From positions 62,001-126,000 of the forward strand of contig JAODTK010005610.1 of assembly GCA_026419785.1 (NCBI GenBank): a stretch of 64,000 nt of DNA. The letters run 5' to 3'. A program made the translations under genes and the position numbers. Source of the stretch: Sclerodactyla briareus (taxonomy: Eukaryota > Echinodermata > Holothuroidea > Dendrochirotida > Sclerodactylidae). Shown here in pieces: positions 10,001 through 18,646 of the stretch (position 1 is the first letter of the stretch; every line of letters begins with the position of its first letter). A model generated the notes under the pieces. That model saw only the letters and a program-made list of their open reading frames with translations, had not been told where the DNA came from and ran no database searches.

Positions 10001-11249
10001 ATATGTTTGGTTGATAGAACACCCACTGAATTGTTATGCTACTCAAGATTACCACCAATGCAGCATCAACACACTAACACTGACTGACATGTCGCAAAAA
10101 CTCTTTCTTCCAGAAGATTAAGCAAGTTCTGTCTGTTTCATGGGAGACAAATTAATACCAAGCCCTACTCTATATACCCAATCACCAGAGATTAATACCA
10201 GAGCCCTACTCTATATACCCAATCACCAGAGATTAATACCAGAGCCCTACTCTATATACCCAATCACCAGAGATTCAAACTGCTTCCTTTTGCAGAGAGC
10301 CTAGGTGGGAGGGGTTTTGCAGAGTGAGGGCATGCCACCTGTCAATTTTTTTTTAATACCTTGTTTTGTAAAATATTGATCACATCTATAGCCTGGGAAT
10401 GCAATGCAAGAAGAGCCCTGTACAAACTACAATCATTTGTTAGAGGAAGCTAGGCTACACTAGTCCATGTATGATTCTGCCTGTACAGCTCCACAGGTAC
10501 GGAATGTGTAGGATGATCGCTGTTACAGGTACCTTGTATGTGAACTCTAGTGTTCAGACATGTTCAATACAATGAAAAGTACAATGGTCACATAATAGCT
10601 ATAAAAATATGTGTGTATGCATATAATGATGGTGGGGGGACCCCTAAACGTTGGGGAAGTTCCCCATACATAAGGTTTTTGACACACGAAACTTGTGGCT
10701 GCTTTGAGTCTCCACCTTCAGCTGTGGTAATTGAAACCCTTATTCAGCCCTGTCAGGGAAGTGTCACTCAATGTGATAACTAGGTACCAACACAAGCCAT
10801 GTGTACATGTACTCAAACGGAGGAGTGAGTCTCGAGTTGATTACCGTGATGTTGTTCATATTGTTTAAAATTAAGCTAGAACGATGGATGACTCGAGCAG
10901 CACAATTACTGCTAGTATTGTAATTGTTTTCCTTACTGCATTGCAGGCATTCCATACAGCGAACACAGCAGTTACTCAGAGATGAAACGTTTTGTGGGGC
11001 GTTCGTCCAATCCAGCGGGCCTGTGGAGGTAATACCAACGGTCAATGTCGGCAAGCAAGAGCAGCGTGAATTCATGCAGCCATCAAGGCTTGGCTGTCGG
11101 AAGACTACAGACCCCTCCCTGATGTGGACTGCCTGACATCTCAAAGAAGCAGAACCTTCCTCCCCTCCTCAGAGAAGAAGAGTAACCCTTCTGCCTCTCA
11201 GGAAGGGACTCTGCTCTCCTTCTTCAAAAAGTGCTCTCAGACCAGTTGA
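965..11249 (+). CDS. DCLRE1A: DCLRE1A/SNM1A-like DNA cross-link repair nuclease, last six exons (5' part outside window)
   Basis: DCLRE1A (SNM1A) is a nuclear 5'-3' exonuclease of the metallo-beta-lactamase/beta-CASP family that digests past interstrand cross-links. Six exons are seen: 965-1084, 2254-2395, about 4460-4601, 7117-7271, 8898-9032 and 10947-11249. In order they encode the end of the MBL fold (DANHCPG, then HTGDFRA), beta-CASP motif A (LYLDTT), the conserved IGKEKVF block, WTHS, the motif B histidine in [10 protein letters not shown], and IPTVNVG with the valine expected at motif C in the DNA-acting branch. All five introns are GT..AG except that the acceptor of the third exon reads CG. 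Codons split by introns rejoin correctly (CA|T, AC|A, G|CT, A|TA, G|GC). The HxHxDH motif, the UBZ finger and the N-terminus must lie upstream of base 1. Five exons contain small frameshifts, so a clean protein cannot be read. The introns show this is not a processed copy. A decayed duplicate remains possible. Confidence 0.9.
1085..2253 (+). other. DCLRE1A intron
   Basis: This is an intron between two matched exons. I see no second gene, SINE or tandem array in it. It ends in a pyrimidine-rich tract and TTCCACAG at 2246-2253. Confidence 0.6.
2254..2395 (+). CDS. DCLRE1A: DCLRE1A exon (HTGDFRA and motif A LYLDTT)
   Basis: The exon opens with T completing the His codon, then TGC CCT GGA (CPG), and runs to CTC GAC ACT AC before the donor GTAAGT at 2396. 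It encodes CPGSVLILF, then YLHTGDFRA with the metal-ligand Asp, then RIHRLYLDT with beta-CASP motif A Asp. Between [11 protein letters not shown] and [11 protein letters not shown] the frame slips in the TCTCT tract near 2284-2288, where two bases of a CT repeat appear to be missing. The length on both sides then matches the family. The end of this exon is the founder of the adjacent 100-bp minisatellite. Confidence 0.88.
2380..3267 (+). repeat. ~100-bp minisatellite, about 9 copies, founded on exon end plus splice donor
   Basis: The anchor AGCCAATCAT recurs at about 2461, 2562, 2662, 2761, 2861, 2960, 3060 and 3159, a spacing of 99-101. Each monomer includes CTGTACCTTGACATCATG followed by TAAGTACC, a diverged copy of the DCLRE1A exon end (CTGTACCTCGACACTAC) and its GTAAGT donor. 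The first, most diverged monomer is the real exon/intron junction at 2380-2490. Copies differ mostly by single-base indels. The array sits wholly in the intron apart from its first few bases. Confidence 0.93.
3268..3600 (+). repeat. family B dispersed repeat copy (GT/AGGTCA type)
   Basis: The stretch begins CCTTGACAAAGTCAGAGGAA, continues with ATGCAGTCATG and a short GT-rich run, then GATGAAGCTCATACTTGG and a block around GGGGTCATCTGAGG. The same order of blocks starts at 12899 and at about 42785, so this is a dispersed family. No coding potential is seen. Confidence 0.7.
3601..4459 (+). other. DCLRE1A intron with CCTGGAAAAGT repeat
   Basis: No exon is recognised. At 4289-4400 there are repeated CCTGGAAAAGT/GTCCTGG units after GGTTCCCGCGGTCATG, a dispersed-repeat signature seen in many animal genomes. 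The acceptor before the next exon reads TCATTTCCG, which would be a normal acceptor if one A were restored. Confidence 0.4.
4460..4601 (+). CDS. DCLRE1A: DCLRE1A exon (beta-CASP, IGKEKVF block)
   Basis: From about 4500 the frame is clean: [16 protein letters not shown], then [18 protein letters not shown], ending AGA G before the donor GTAAGC at 4602. This is the conserved beta-CASP helix and strand with the IGKEKVF signature of SNM1A. The first 40 bases match the family pattern (Y-x-D-P-x-Y-D-F-P) only if two or three 1-base indels are allowed between 4460 and 4498. The start is placed so that AC|A TAC continues motif A; the expected AG reads CG. Its last 15 bases and its donor found the next minisatellite. 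Confidence 0.85.
4587..6080 (+). repeat. ~75-bp minisatellite, about 20 copies, founded on exon end plus splice donor
   Basis: The monomer runs ACCATGGAGAAGGTACTCAG, AGGTAAGCCTGCCCCCATAG, then ACTGGGTGTGGTATGATTCA and TCAGTGGTGTTCTCT. The first copy is the true end of the DCLRE1A exon (GGAGAAGGTATTCAGAG) with its donor at 4602. AGGTAAGCCTG or AGGTAAACCTG recurs about 20 times from 4600 to 6017. The last five copies form a diverged subgroup with GGAAGAAGG in place of CCATGGAGAAGG and some with a TATT insertion. The length is a multiple of three, so long frames stay open on both strands. That follows from the period and is not evidence of a protein. Confidence 0.95.
6081..7116 (+). other. DCLRE1A intron with a SINE
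   Basis: The stretch contains a poly-C run near 6414-6431 and a tRNA-derived SINE described separately. No exon is recognised. It ends in the acceptor CTCCCATCAACAG at 7104-7116. Confidence 0.5.
6612..6880 (+). mobile_element. tRNA-derived SINE with conserved body
   Basis: A tRNA-like head has an A box (TGGCACAGTTGG, 6625-6636) and a B box (GGTTCGATTCT, 6667-6677) at normal spacing. It is followed by CGGGTCATACCAAAGACTTC and ATGATACCTGTGCCTTCTCG, a head-body join I associate with broadly distributed marine-invertebrate SINEs. The 3' limit is unclear. It lies inside a DCLRE1A intron, sense orientation. Confidence 0.7.
7117..7271 (+). CDS. DCLRE1A: DCLRE1A exon (AIADALG to GKLVHK)
   Basis: The exon starts CT ATA GCT GAT GCC, giving [13 protein letters not shown] across the junction, which matches the family block after IGKEKVF. 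A middle piece reads [13 protein letters not shown] in one frame, and the end reads [12 protein letters not shown] in another. About three 1-base indels between 7145 and 7232 are needed to join them. The end is placed before GTGGAG at 7272, a weak donor. It is supported by phase, since A|TA then continues into the next exon. Confidence 0.75.
7272..8897 (+). other. DCLRE1A intron
   Basis: A poly-G run lies at about 7423-7440 and the rest is AT-rich unique sequence. I see no exon or mobile element. It ends at CCCCATCGCACAAG. Confidence 0.5.
8898..9032 (+). CDS. DCLRE1A: DCLRE1A exon (WTHS block)
   Basis: This exon is uninterrupted in frame: [20 protein letters not shown], then [13 protein letters not shown], then [12 protein letters not shown] and the following basic/aliphatic pattern are typical of SNM1A. 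The glycine usual before WTHS is Val here (PTVWTHS). The acceptor is GCACAAG, the donor is GTAAGT at 9033, and the last codon is split G|GC to complete YG. Confidence 0.9.
9182..9720 (+). repeat. ~43-bp minisatellite, about 12 copies, intronic
   Basis: The unit GAGTCAAGTCCAAGGAGTTC, GGAAACATGCATCATTGCTA, CTG repeats with 42-44 bp spacing (AGTCAAG at 9211, 9253, 9297, 9339 and so on). Variation is mainly GGAGTT/GGAGTC/AGAAGTC and single-base loss. All three frames are open on the + strand because the unit lacks stops, so no protein is inferred. The founder is less clear than for the two upstream arrays: only ACATTCATCATTGCTGC near 9055, just after the splice donor, is similar. Confidence 0.93.
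9721..9880 (+). mobile_element. tRNA-derived SINE
   Basis: The head has an A box (TGGCCTAATTGG, 9729-9740) and a B box-like GTGGGTCTGAGTTCC at 9771-9785. It is followed by CTTGAGCAAGGTGCTTCATC, a core shared by many deuterostome SINEs. The 3' end is undefined. It abuts the 43-bp array in a DCLRE1A intron. Confidence 0.65.
9881..10946 (+). other. DCLRE1A last intron with a 49-bp triplication
   Basis: At about 10148-10275 the unit ATTAATACCAGAGCCCTACT plus CTATATACCCAATCACCAGAG is repeated three times. Nothing else is recognised. The intron ends TTACTGCATTGCAG before the last exon. Confidence 0.6.
10947..11249 (+). CDS. DCLRE1A: DCLRE1A terminal exon with C-terminal PIP-like motif
   Basis: The acceptor is TTGCAG and the first codon is G|GC. 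It encodes [16 protein letters not shown] (motif B His), then [20 protein letters not shown] (motif C Val), then [18 protein letters not shown] and a polar tail ending [12 protein letters not shown] with TGA at 11247-11249. Two 1-base losses are needed, one near the GGGG at 10996-10999 and one near 11078-11080. The human protein ends soon after the PTVNVG helix; here about 50 further residues follow. Within them [11 protein letters not shown] (11199-11231) resembles a PCNA-binding PIP box, with Glu at the usual Gln position and Gln just before it. Confidence 0.88.
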
Positions 11250-11531
11250 ATGACCCCTTTGTCATCTCAGAGCATTTCCATGCATCGCCACATCCACATG
11301 TGGCTTTCCTCCGTCATGGCGGCCTATATATTAACGAGAGTCAATGACAGCTTGTGAACTATTTGGAGAGAAAAAAAATGTCCCTGTGAGAGTGACACTT
11401 GAGAACAAGAAATTGCATTCGAATGTGTAACTTTGTATCAGCAACACCAGATTGTGTTACTCCAACTTTGGATTTCAGGAGAACTGCGGAGACAAATTCT
11501 AGGTAGAGCAACCTTAATGTGGAAAGTGCCA

Positions 11532-11601
11532 GTATGTATGTATGTATGTATGTTATGTATGTTATGTATGTATGTAATGTATGTATGTATGTATGTAGTA
11601 G

Positions 11602-11632
<31 letters not shown>

Positions 11633-11690
11633 TGTATGTATGTATGTATGTATGTATGTATGTATGTATATATGTGAGTATGTATGTATC
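11532..11690 (+). repeat. (GTAT)n microsatellite
   Basis: A tract of about 160 bp of GTAT/ATGT tetranucleotide repeats with a few slips. Long frames of Met-Tyr-Val-Cys on + and His-Thr-Tyr-Ile on - are by-products of the repeat. Confidence 0.97.
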
Positions 11691-11916
11691 AATGCAAGGA
11701 GTGCAATCACCTTCCAGCACAGGTTGGGGACATGATTGCTTCTAGGCTATAGAACATGGCATGTTTGATAGTATGTTTATTTTCATATGTTACATAGCAG
11801 CGTCGATCCAGTATAGGTTATTAATCGTTATATTGCCAGGGCTATCTAGTCTGCGTGGGGTTGTCTGGAAAGCAGCCCTAACATCTAGTATGGTTTTATA
11901 CAACAGTACTTCTGCA

Positions 11917-12130
11917 TGAGGGTGAGTGGCCTAGCATCGAACCCTTCAAGCTCGTAATCCAGGGGTTGATTCCACGTAGTGCTCTAGAGCAAGGTATTAC
12001 TCTCAAACTGATCTACACCCCCACACCCCCACAGGTGTATAAATGGGGACCTGTGGGAGAATTTGAGTACAACCAGCACTGATATAGCTGATGGCCGCAT
12101 ACTCTATGGGATTGTCAGAGTGACCCGCTA
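11917..12130 (+). mobile_element. tRNA-derived SINE, diverged
   Basis: There is a degenerate A box in GAGTGGCCTAGC and a B box GGGGTTGATTCC (11962-11973). The body has CTAGAGCAAGGTATTACTC, and the tail has GTGTATAAATGGGGACCTGT. The same tail motif recurs at about 25757-25775, so that site may be another SINE 3' piece. Confidence 0.65.
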
Positions 12131-12894
12131 CTGCGTTCCAATAAGCAGACAAAGGGTAAGTGGTAAAAGCACGCAAAGCAGTGTTAGGGAGGATAGGTGT
12201 GATATGGAAACAGCCGTATATAAGACTACGGCATTATTATGCCCAGGCAGGGTGCGGCACAACCATCACTTCAAGTGCTGATGTCTTGTGGGAGTATGTA
12301 TGGTAATCTTATCATCCAGCTGACTTAATGTAGTACCACTCCCAAATGTGAATATTGAATAACATGTGGGAAGATGCCCTAAAATATGTCACCCAGCATG
12401 ATTTCATACAGACCCACTTCCGCCTTTAAATGTCCATATGTGATACGGTATTTTCTCTTCATTCTTGTATGTGGGCCTCTTCTACAGACTTGATTGTGTT
12501 GGAGCAGCAATCTTCCTAGTCAACAGAGACAGTGTCTTGAAATCCTTGTACACATAAGTTTAAATGCCTGGTTTAGCTTTCTTATGGGAGTACAAGAACA
12601 AAACTTGAAATGAGTGGATACATCATTCCCATTCGTTCTAGTGTCTCATCAGAAGTTATCAGAAATGTCTCTAAGAAAGCACATAAGATCTTAACCGTGG
12701 TGTGAATGTTGATGAATTTGCTCGGGAGTGACAGATTTTTTCTTTACAAGTTACATTTAATGTTCACATCTCTTCCCCAACTCTAATCAAGCAACAGGTA
12801 TACTTTGTGTTTAAATGTGATGCAACATCATGACATATTTTCGTCATTTATTTTATATCAATCAGCAGCTAACCAGTTGTTGGTTTTTTTTTCC

Positions 12895-15800
12895 CTTGCC
12901 TCGACTAGTCAGAGGGATTAATGCAGTCATGAAGGTGTGTGTGGTGCCTGTTGTAAACACGATACTTGACCCCAACTGATGGATGACTCATACTCTCGGC
13001 ATGTTAGTTTCCCCCATGATAGACAGACCCATAATTGTTTTTGGTCAGGTCAAAGGTCATCTGAGGTTACAGAGGTCCAAAGTCCCCCAAAATGCTTGTA
13101 AGCACATAAGTTCCACAATGGTTCTCTGATCCAGGGTGAATTTGGTTGTAGCTTTTCTTCTGTGGTGCTACAGGACCCATGTAATCAGGGTCCCTTTATG
13201 TCCCCAAAATAAAGAGTAGATCACTTCAGGCGCAATGCAGCAGATTCTTGTAAACTTAAAAATAAAGTCTGCTTGGTCTGATCCAGTTGGAATTGGTGTT
13301 GTCTTTCTGGAGTCATGATCACAGATACCCGGTGGTAGACAGCTGTGGAAGAGAATATTTTGGTTAGTAAACATTATAACTTTGACCCCTTATATGGATG
13401 GAGCTCATACTCGTTTGTTCTGTCTGTTCCCCATGATGCACTACTACTTACAGGCATTAAAAGTTTTGGGTCAGGTGAGAAGTCAACAGAGCCCAAGTTG
13501 AAAAACGTGGTTGGTCTTATTGTTATATTTAGTGTGTAACTTTCTGATTCAAAAGTACAGAAACCCTTTTCTCGATCAAGATAGCATCTTTTTTGTAGAA
13601 AATGAGAAATTTGTAAGACAATGTTATATGTTGCCCATAATGAGCTGGTACAGTTTGCCATTTAAGTCCTTGTGGCTGGCCATAGGTTGTCAGACATGAG
13701 TCACAGTAAGCACTATTGCATTCCCCATTCTGGTTTATTCCATGAAATCTAAGTAGTCGACGTGGTGTATGTGTAACGCTTATTTGTGAACATGATGACT
13801 CAATCCCATCACATGAGCGAGCTCATACTTTTATGCAGGTGCCCCAAACTGGTGATAGTTCATGAACTGTATCTTCTGGGTCAATCAAAGGTCATCTGCG
13901 ATCCAACGATGTCAAAGTCGAGAACCTTGTGACACAGAAGTCCAGGAGGTTTTGTCCTGATCAAATAAGAATTAGTGTATACTTTCTTATGGCCCCTTAC
14001 AGGAACCCTTCTGTTATCGACATTGCTCATCTCATTTTTAGTGGAGAAGAAAATGAAAATTGTAGAGAGGGATTGTCGGCAAAATGGCCCCATCCATAAT
14101 GATTGAAGCTCATACTTGGTATGTGGGTTCTTCATTAGCGAGTGTATGTTCTCTATTGTTTTGGGGGCCAAGGTCAAAGGTCATCTGAGGGGCAACAACA
14201 TTGGGAATCACTACCCTTTCGGCTTTCTGGTTCAAACAATAACACAGGTTCCTGTGCAGCCTGTTCGTGCTTGTCTGCAAAGAATGTATTGTTTTGTATT
14301 ATCCACAATCGTAGCATAGAAACTGCATCTTTCTTTAAAGAAACATAACTACACTATAATTTAAAAGTAAATTGCCCACTTTGTATCTAATTAATAATTG
14401 CTCCGGGAAATAAATAGTAATATTTATACAAAAATTAATTCTCTCAATGGTCTTTCATTATGGTTGCTTGTTTGGACTAATGAAGAGCACATCTACGGCC
14501 TGTAATCTCACTATCACATCACCAGCCCTAATGGAACCAGTCTATGGGTTGCTTCCATGCGCCAAGCCAGACCCATGTACTTACCTACAGGTGTACGCTA
14601 CCTTGTTATGAACATAATGCACTTCTGTTGGCATCCTCTGTAGTTTGGTGCCTCGGTGGTTCTGGAGCAAATCTTCCTGTTAATATGTCCGCCAACCCAG
14701 GTTGATTGACAGCCCTTGTTCATATTTTGGAAAATGTGTTGTTTTTTTCCAATTGGAATGACTGAATGGTTTTAGAACAAGATACAACGTATCAAAACAA
14801 AGAATTTCCAGCATTCATGCAGAAAATTTACTGAGGGGAAAAAGTGCTAAGTGGAGGAATAGCGGGAAACTATGTTGTCAGACATTTTTTCTTAACTATT
14901 TGCATATGTCAAGAGATATGGAGAAGAAACGATGAGATCACGCAACTTCAGGGATTGTCTTCTTGCTTTCCTACCCGACTTTGCTACGTTTACTTAGCTC
15001 AGGACTGCTATAGTAGCATGCAAGGAAAGTTTGGTTTGGGTTTCCCATGTCATTCATGCAATGTGGGTGTGTGTGTGTGGTGTTTGTGCATTGGCTCCAT
15101 CTTGTCAGCATGAAATCTGTAGTATGCTAGAGATTCGGTTAGCTCAGTCTGAATAGCTCTGGACTGCAGATCAAAATGTGAGTTTTGAATCCACAAAGAC
15201 AGCTTACTCTCCAGAATTGTCAGCAGAGAGCCTACTAGTTCAGATGATTGCAGTGATATATGCCAAGCGCTCCAAAAATCTCGACATAACTCGACCATCT
15301 CGACAGAAAAACGACATTGGAAAGTGCTGTAAATTCGAACAATATCTTGTACCAAGGATTTTTTTAGTTCAAATCAGGCATCTAGGTTTCAGCTATGTAG
15401 GGGAAGAAGCCTATTGTACCAGTTCAGGGTCATTCAAGGTTAGAAGAGGCTGAAGATGCGGAAAGCTTAAATGCGAGCACGATAACTGCAACAAAATGAT
15501 AGGGCTCATGCCGGCATGAGCGTAATGATACTGTTTTAGGTCAGGTGAGAGCACCATAAACTGTGCAATGAAGTATGTAGAGGCCGAGGGCTCAACCTTA
15601 GCATGTAGAGTTGCCATTTTTTTGGTGGACCTCTATTGTTTTTGGTCATTTGAGGTCAACAGCAGTCAAAATCTGAAAACTGTAAACAGGGTACTTGTAC
15701 AACAGAATGAATTATAAAGATATTACTTGGCATGTAGGTTGGTCATGTAGAGTAGATAATTCTATTGTTTCGGGGCTAGGTTCAAGATCACCTAGTGGCA

Positions 15801-16330
15801 ACAGATTGAAATCTGAAAGCTTGTAAACACAAATTCTTCAACCAAATGATGAAGATGACTCGTACTGGGCATGTTGTTGGTCCGGTATATAATGGTCCCT
15901 ATTGTTTCGGGGTCAATGTCCAAGTCCCTGCAGCAAACAGTCAGTCTTGAAACCTTTCAGACCTGGTAAGCTTCCAACCAAGAGGTGTAGAGGGCGTATA
16001 CTTTGCATGTAGGTTGGCGATGCGGGGTAAAACTTTGATTTGGGGGTCGTTCCAAGGTCACCAGAGTCAAAAAACCATTGTGAACACAATATGGATTCAC
16101 CGAAAATGTAGAGGGCTCTGGTTGGCATAGTAGGTTCCGCCATGTGGAGTACATAATCCCTATTGTTTTCTATGCGGTTCAAGGTCACCTAAGGTTAACA
16201 GAGATCAGGCCTGAAAATTGTAACCAACAAGTCCATCCTTGTTGTTTTGGGTCAGTTAGACCCATCTACGAGTCACCGTACAACACTTGATGCCTCAAAA
16301 CCTTGTAAATGACACCAGTGGCGTAGGGAT
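12895..16330 (+). repeat. family B array, degenerate tandem modules with AGGTCA sites
   Basis: The array starts CCTCGACTAGTCAGAGGGAT with a GTGTGTGTGG run, then repeats a module of roughly 130-290 bp: CTTGTAAACACAA, GGATGGAGCTCATACTTGG, TATTGTTTTGGGGTCA, GGTCATCTGAGG, ACAGAGGTC. Modules are visible near 13050, 13440, 13890, 14175, 15640, 15785, 15910, 16045 and 16180. Two exact AGGTCAAAGGTCA sites lie at 13047-13059 and 14171-14183. No coding region is recognised. Confidence 0.75.
15130..15205 (+). mobile_element. tRNA-like SINE head
   Basis: GGTTAGCTCAGTC (15137-15149, A box) and GAGTTTTGAATCC (15179-15191, diverged B box) flank an anticodon-like CTGGACTGCAGATC. The B box and stem mismatches argue for a SINE head, not a working tRNA. 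No body could be defined. Confidence 0.55.
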
Positions 16331-17680
16331 GGGCCCTCCCTTTTTAAAATTGCGAATTGCCAGAAAAATGCAGTTGTGCACGAAATAGCACCCAGTAAGT
16401 AATTCGTAGTTTTATCAGGTTTCTATGGTATTCTGGCCATTCACAGTTGGCCGGTAATGTAATGTGGTGCAATAAAGCTCACACCGAAACAATCGCATCA
16501 TTTTGGAAAGCATATCATTGAATGAGGTGTTCAGGAATTTGAGGTCGAAGGTCATATAGGGTTCAATTTTGGTCATTCAGTCTAAACAGTCAAGCGGCTT
16601 CTACTCTTACAGAATAGATCAGTCGTGAAAGTTGGTCAGTAGTTGCAATGACCGGTGGTACCTATGGTGTGTTGAGGAATTCAAAGTCAAAGGTCATCTG
16701 GGGGCCTTCAATGATTTGACGTAGCGCCGAATAATATATACTTTGCCAAATTCTCACCTCGCATTACTGCAAATTGATAAGTGAGCTCAGCTACCGTGTC
16801 ACTCCTATTGTTAAAGAACAACTACAGGATAGATTATGAAGATGCTAATAAATTAGCTGGAGAATAACTGAATGCTTCAGTCCAAACCCGAAGTTCATAC
16901 GACTTTCCGTTATCGGGAGTACAAGTTCCTTATAAGTTGTGCATGTTTTTGTAGCGCGCAAGATCAAACTCATACCTCATCATTGCGCAATAATCATGTC
17001 ATACAGCCCTGGCGAATATTCTTTGTTTTCTACTAAGTGAAATAGCACATTAATTTCACACTTTCACTTCGTAATCATTTAGTCATGGAGATGATTGTTG
17101 TAGTGGTTTGGTAGGATAGTGTTTATGGTTTACGTTGGTTTGGGAAAGACAACAACTTCTGCTAAATTTTACTAATTCAACAAAATGAAACAATGAAATA
17201 CATAACATCATTTCCCGGGTTGTCCAGGTGTGCGTCCCATGCGTTATTGCGCAATTGGGAATTCTCGCATCTGTGCATAATTCACCAAACTTTGAAGGCC
17301 AATAACTCTACATAGGAACATTGTATTGAAAGGAGGTTTGAACCCATAGATAGTTTTCCATTCACCATTATATGACCTCTGTTGTTCCAAGCCTGCAGCT
17401 GACCTTTGACTTTGACTGATATGGCTCCTTTGTCCATTTGACGGTCATTATTGAGGAGGCAGGCATAATAACATGCACATGCGGCGGAAAAGATTCAAAT
17501 ATGTAAAACTAAACAATACAAAAAGCATGCGGTTGGGATCACCGCAGAGATTATCAAATCCTAACTACAGTTTACACCAAAGTTAATCCTGGAAAATACA
17601 CAGTGTGAGAAACGACCGGCATTAACTAATCTGGATTGCACGTACGCTGTTTATTTTTATCTCGTTGAAATAATTACCAT
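16331..17680. other. repeat-rich intergenic region
   Basis: Scattered AGGTCA-type blocks occur (GGTCGAAGGTCATATAGG near 16543, AAAGTCAAAGGTCATCTGGG near 16683), and an inverted TGACCTTTGACTTTGAC near 17400. The segment AACTTTGAAGGCCAATAACT near 17289 recurs in altered form near 53428. I see no gene. Confidence 0.5.
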
Positions 17681-18240
17681 TATAGAATGACGTTGCCGAG
17701 AAGATTAAAAGAGTTACCAAGATTTATGGAACTGGTGCGTTGTACTTATATTATAAATGTTACATCCTGCTAATAAATGGATTATCATTGCAGTGTCGTA
17801 TAGGCACGCGTGGCAAGAGGTATTAGCAAAGTTGCAAAAATCGGCAGCTAGAGTAATAGGCCTGCGTGTAGGCTTCTAGTCTGACTTCCCGCTGCAGGTT
17901 TAATTACCCAAAAGTGTTTAAAGTGCTTGGGCTCCAACCTATTTGAAGCAGGAGAAGGGCATACTTTCCAACAATAAAAGGGATATCCACTAGATTACCG
18001 TCATCCACAACTGTTCATTTATCGACTCCTGGAAAGCGGGTTTTACCACAATCCGACTTTAAACATAAAAGCGAAGAACTTTAAACAACGGTTCTGGGAT
18101 AGAACACACTTACCGGAATATTTATGTTTTAGGCTCTGACGCTCTTACAAATCCCTTATTATTCTATTATTTTATTACTCAATTACGTTATTAATTGCAA
18201 TATGCAGTTTCTTTATTTTATTCATCAATGGTGTTTTTTT
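17681..18240 (+). pseudogene. non-LTR retrotransposon (Jockey/CR1-type) reverse transcriptase C-terminal relic
   Basis: Broken frames carry the familiar end of a LINE reverse transcriptase. YYKCYIL leads to DYHCSVV (about 17741-17801), with the Trp of the usual VVWG now TAG. AKLQKSAARVIG follows (17828-17863), then FKQRFWDRTHLPE (about 18080-18118), which matches the family ending F-K-x-R-x-x-W-x-x-LP. Several frameshifts and stops make it a relic. The AT-rich tail with TTATTATTCTATTATTTTA suggests its 3' UTR. The family assignment is by motif only. Confidence 0.6.
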
Positions 18241-18388
18241 AGCTTTTGAGCAATCGCGGGTTTTCTCTCCCCGCCAGCCGCGTATACATTTTTAGGGGGG
18301 TGGTGATGCTGAATTAATGATAACTAGTGTTTGACATGGGGGGGGGGGGGGGTCCAAGGGAGGTGGTGTCCTCCTGTCTGTTAGGAAG

Positions 18389-18646
18389 TTGTTGGTGCAT
18401 TTTGATGTCGCTTCAGTCTACAAACAAGTGCCATTCGAGTGCAGCATTGATTCCTCTGCAGGTCAGCCCGACACTAAACAACCTCTCATTTATGGTCACT
18501 GCTATGATTACAGTGCCTTATATAATCTTTGTATCAGCTGTGACGAGAACGGTTCTTATATTATTTCGATGTACCGGGGTATGTATATGTTGCTCGGAGA
18601 CGATGTGGACTGCAATTTCTATCTGAGCTGGAGCGGCCGCTATTAG
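18389..18646 (+). CDS. unrecognised open frame, Cys/Tyr-rich
   Basis: The frame reads LLVHFDVASVYKQVPFECSI, then DSSAGQPDTKQPLIYGHCYD, and ends DDVDCNFYLSWSGRY before TAG at 18644-18646. It has five cysteines spaced through 80 residues and a composition more protein-like than its neighbours. There is no ATG start; the frame opens from upstream without one, so it would have to be an internal or last exon. I do not recognise the family. A chance frame or part of an unknown element is as likely. Confidence 0.28.
   Translation: MLVHFDVASVYKQVPFECSIDSSAGQPDTKQPLIYGHCYDYSALYNLCISCDENGSYIISMYRGMYMLLGDDVDCNFYLSWSGRY

Larger units (their letters stand above)
11250..12894 (+). other. 3' flank / UTR region of DCLRE1A
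   Basis: This is presumed 3' UTR followed by intergenic sequence. I see no AATAAA soon after the stop, so the transcript end is not placed. A GTAT microsatellite and a SINE lie here and are listed separately. Confidence 0.4.

Noticed and set aside
11433..11735. Open frames over the GTAT microsatellite
   Set aside because: These are pure products of the tetranucleotide repeat.
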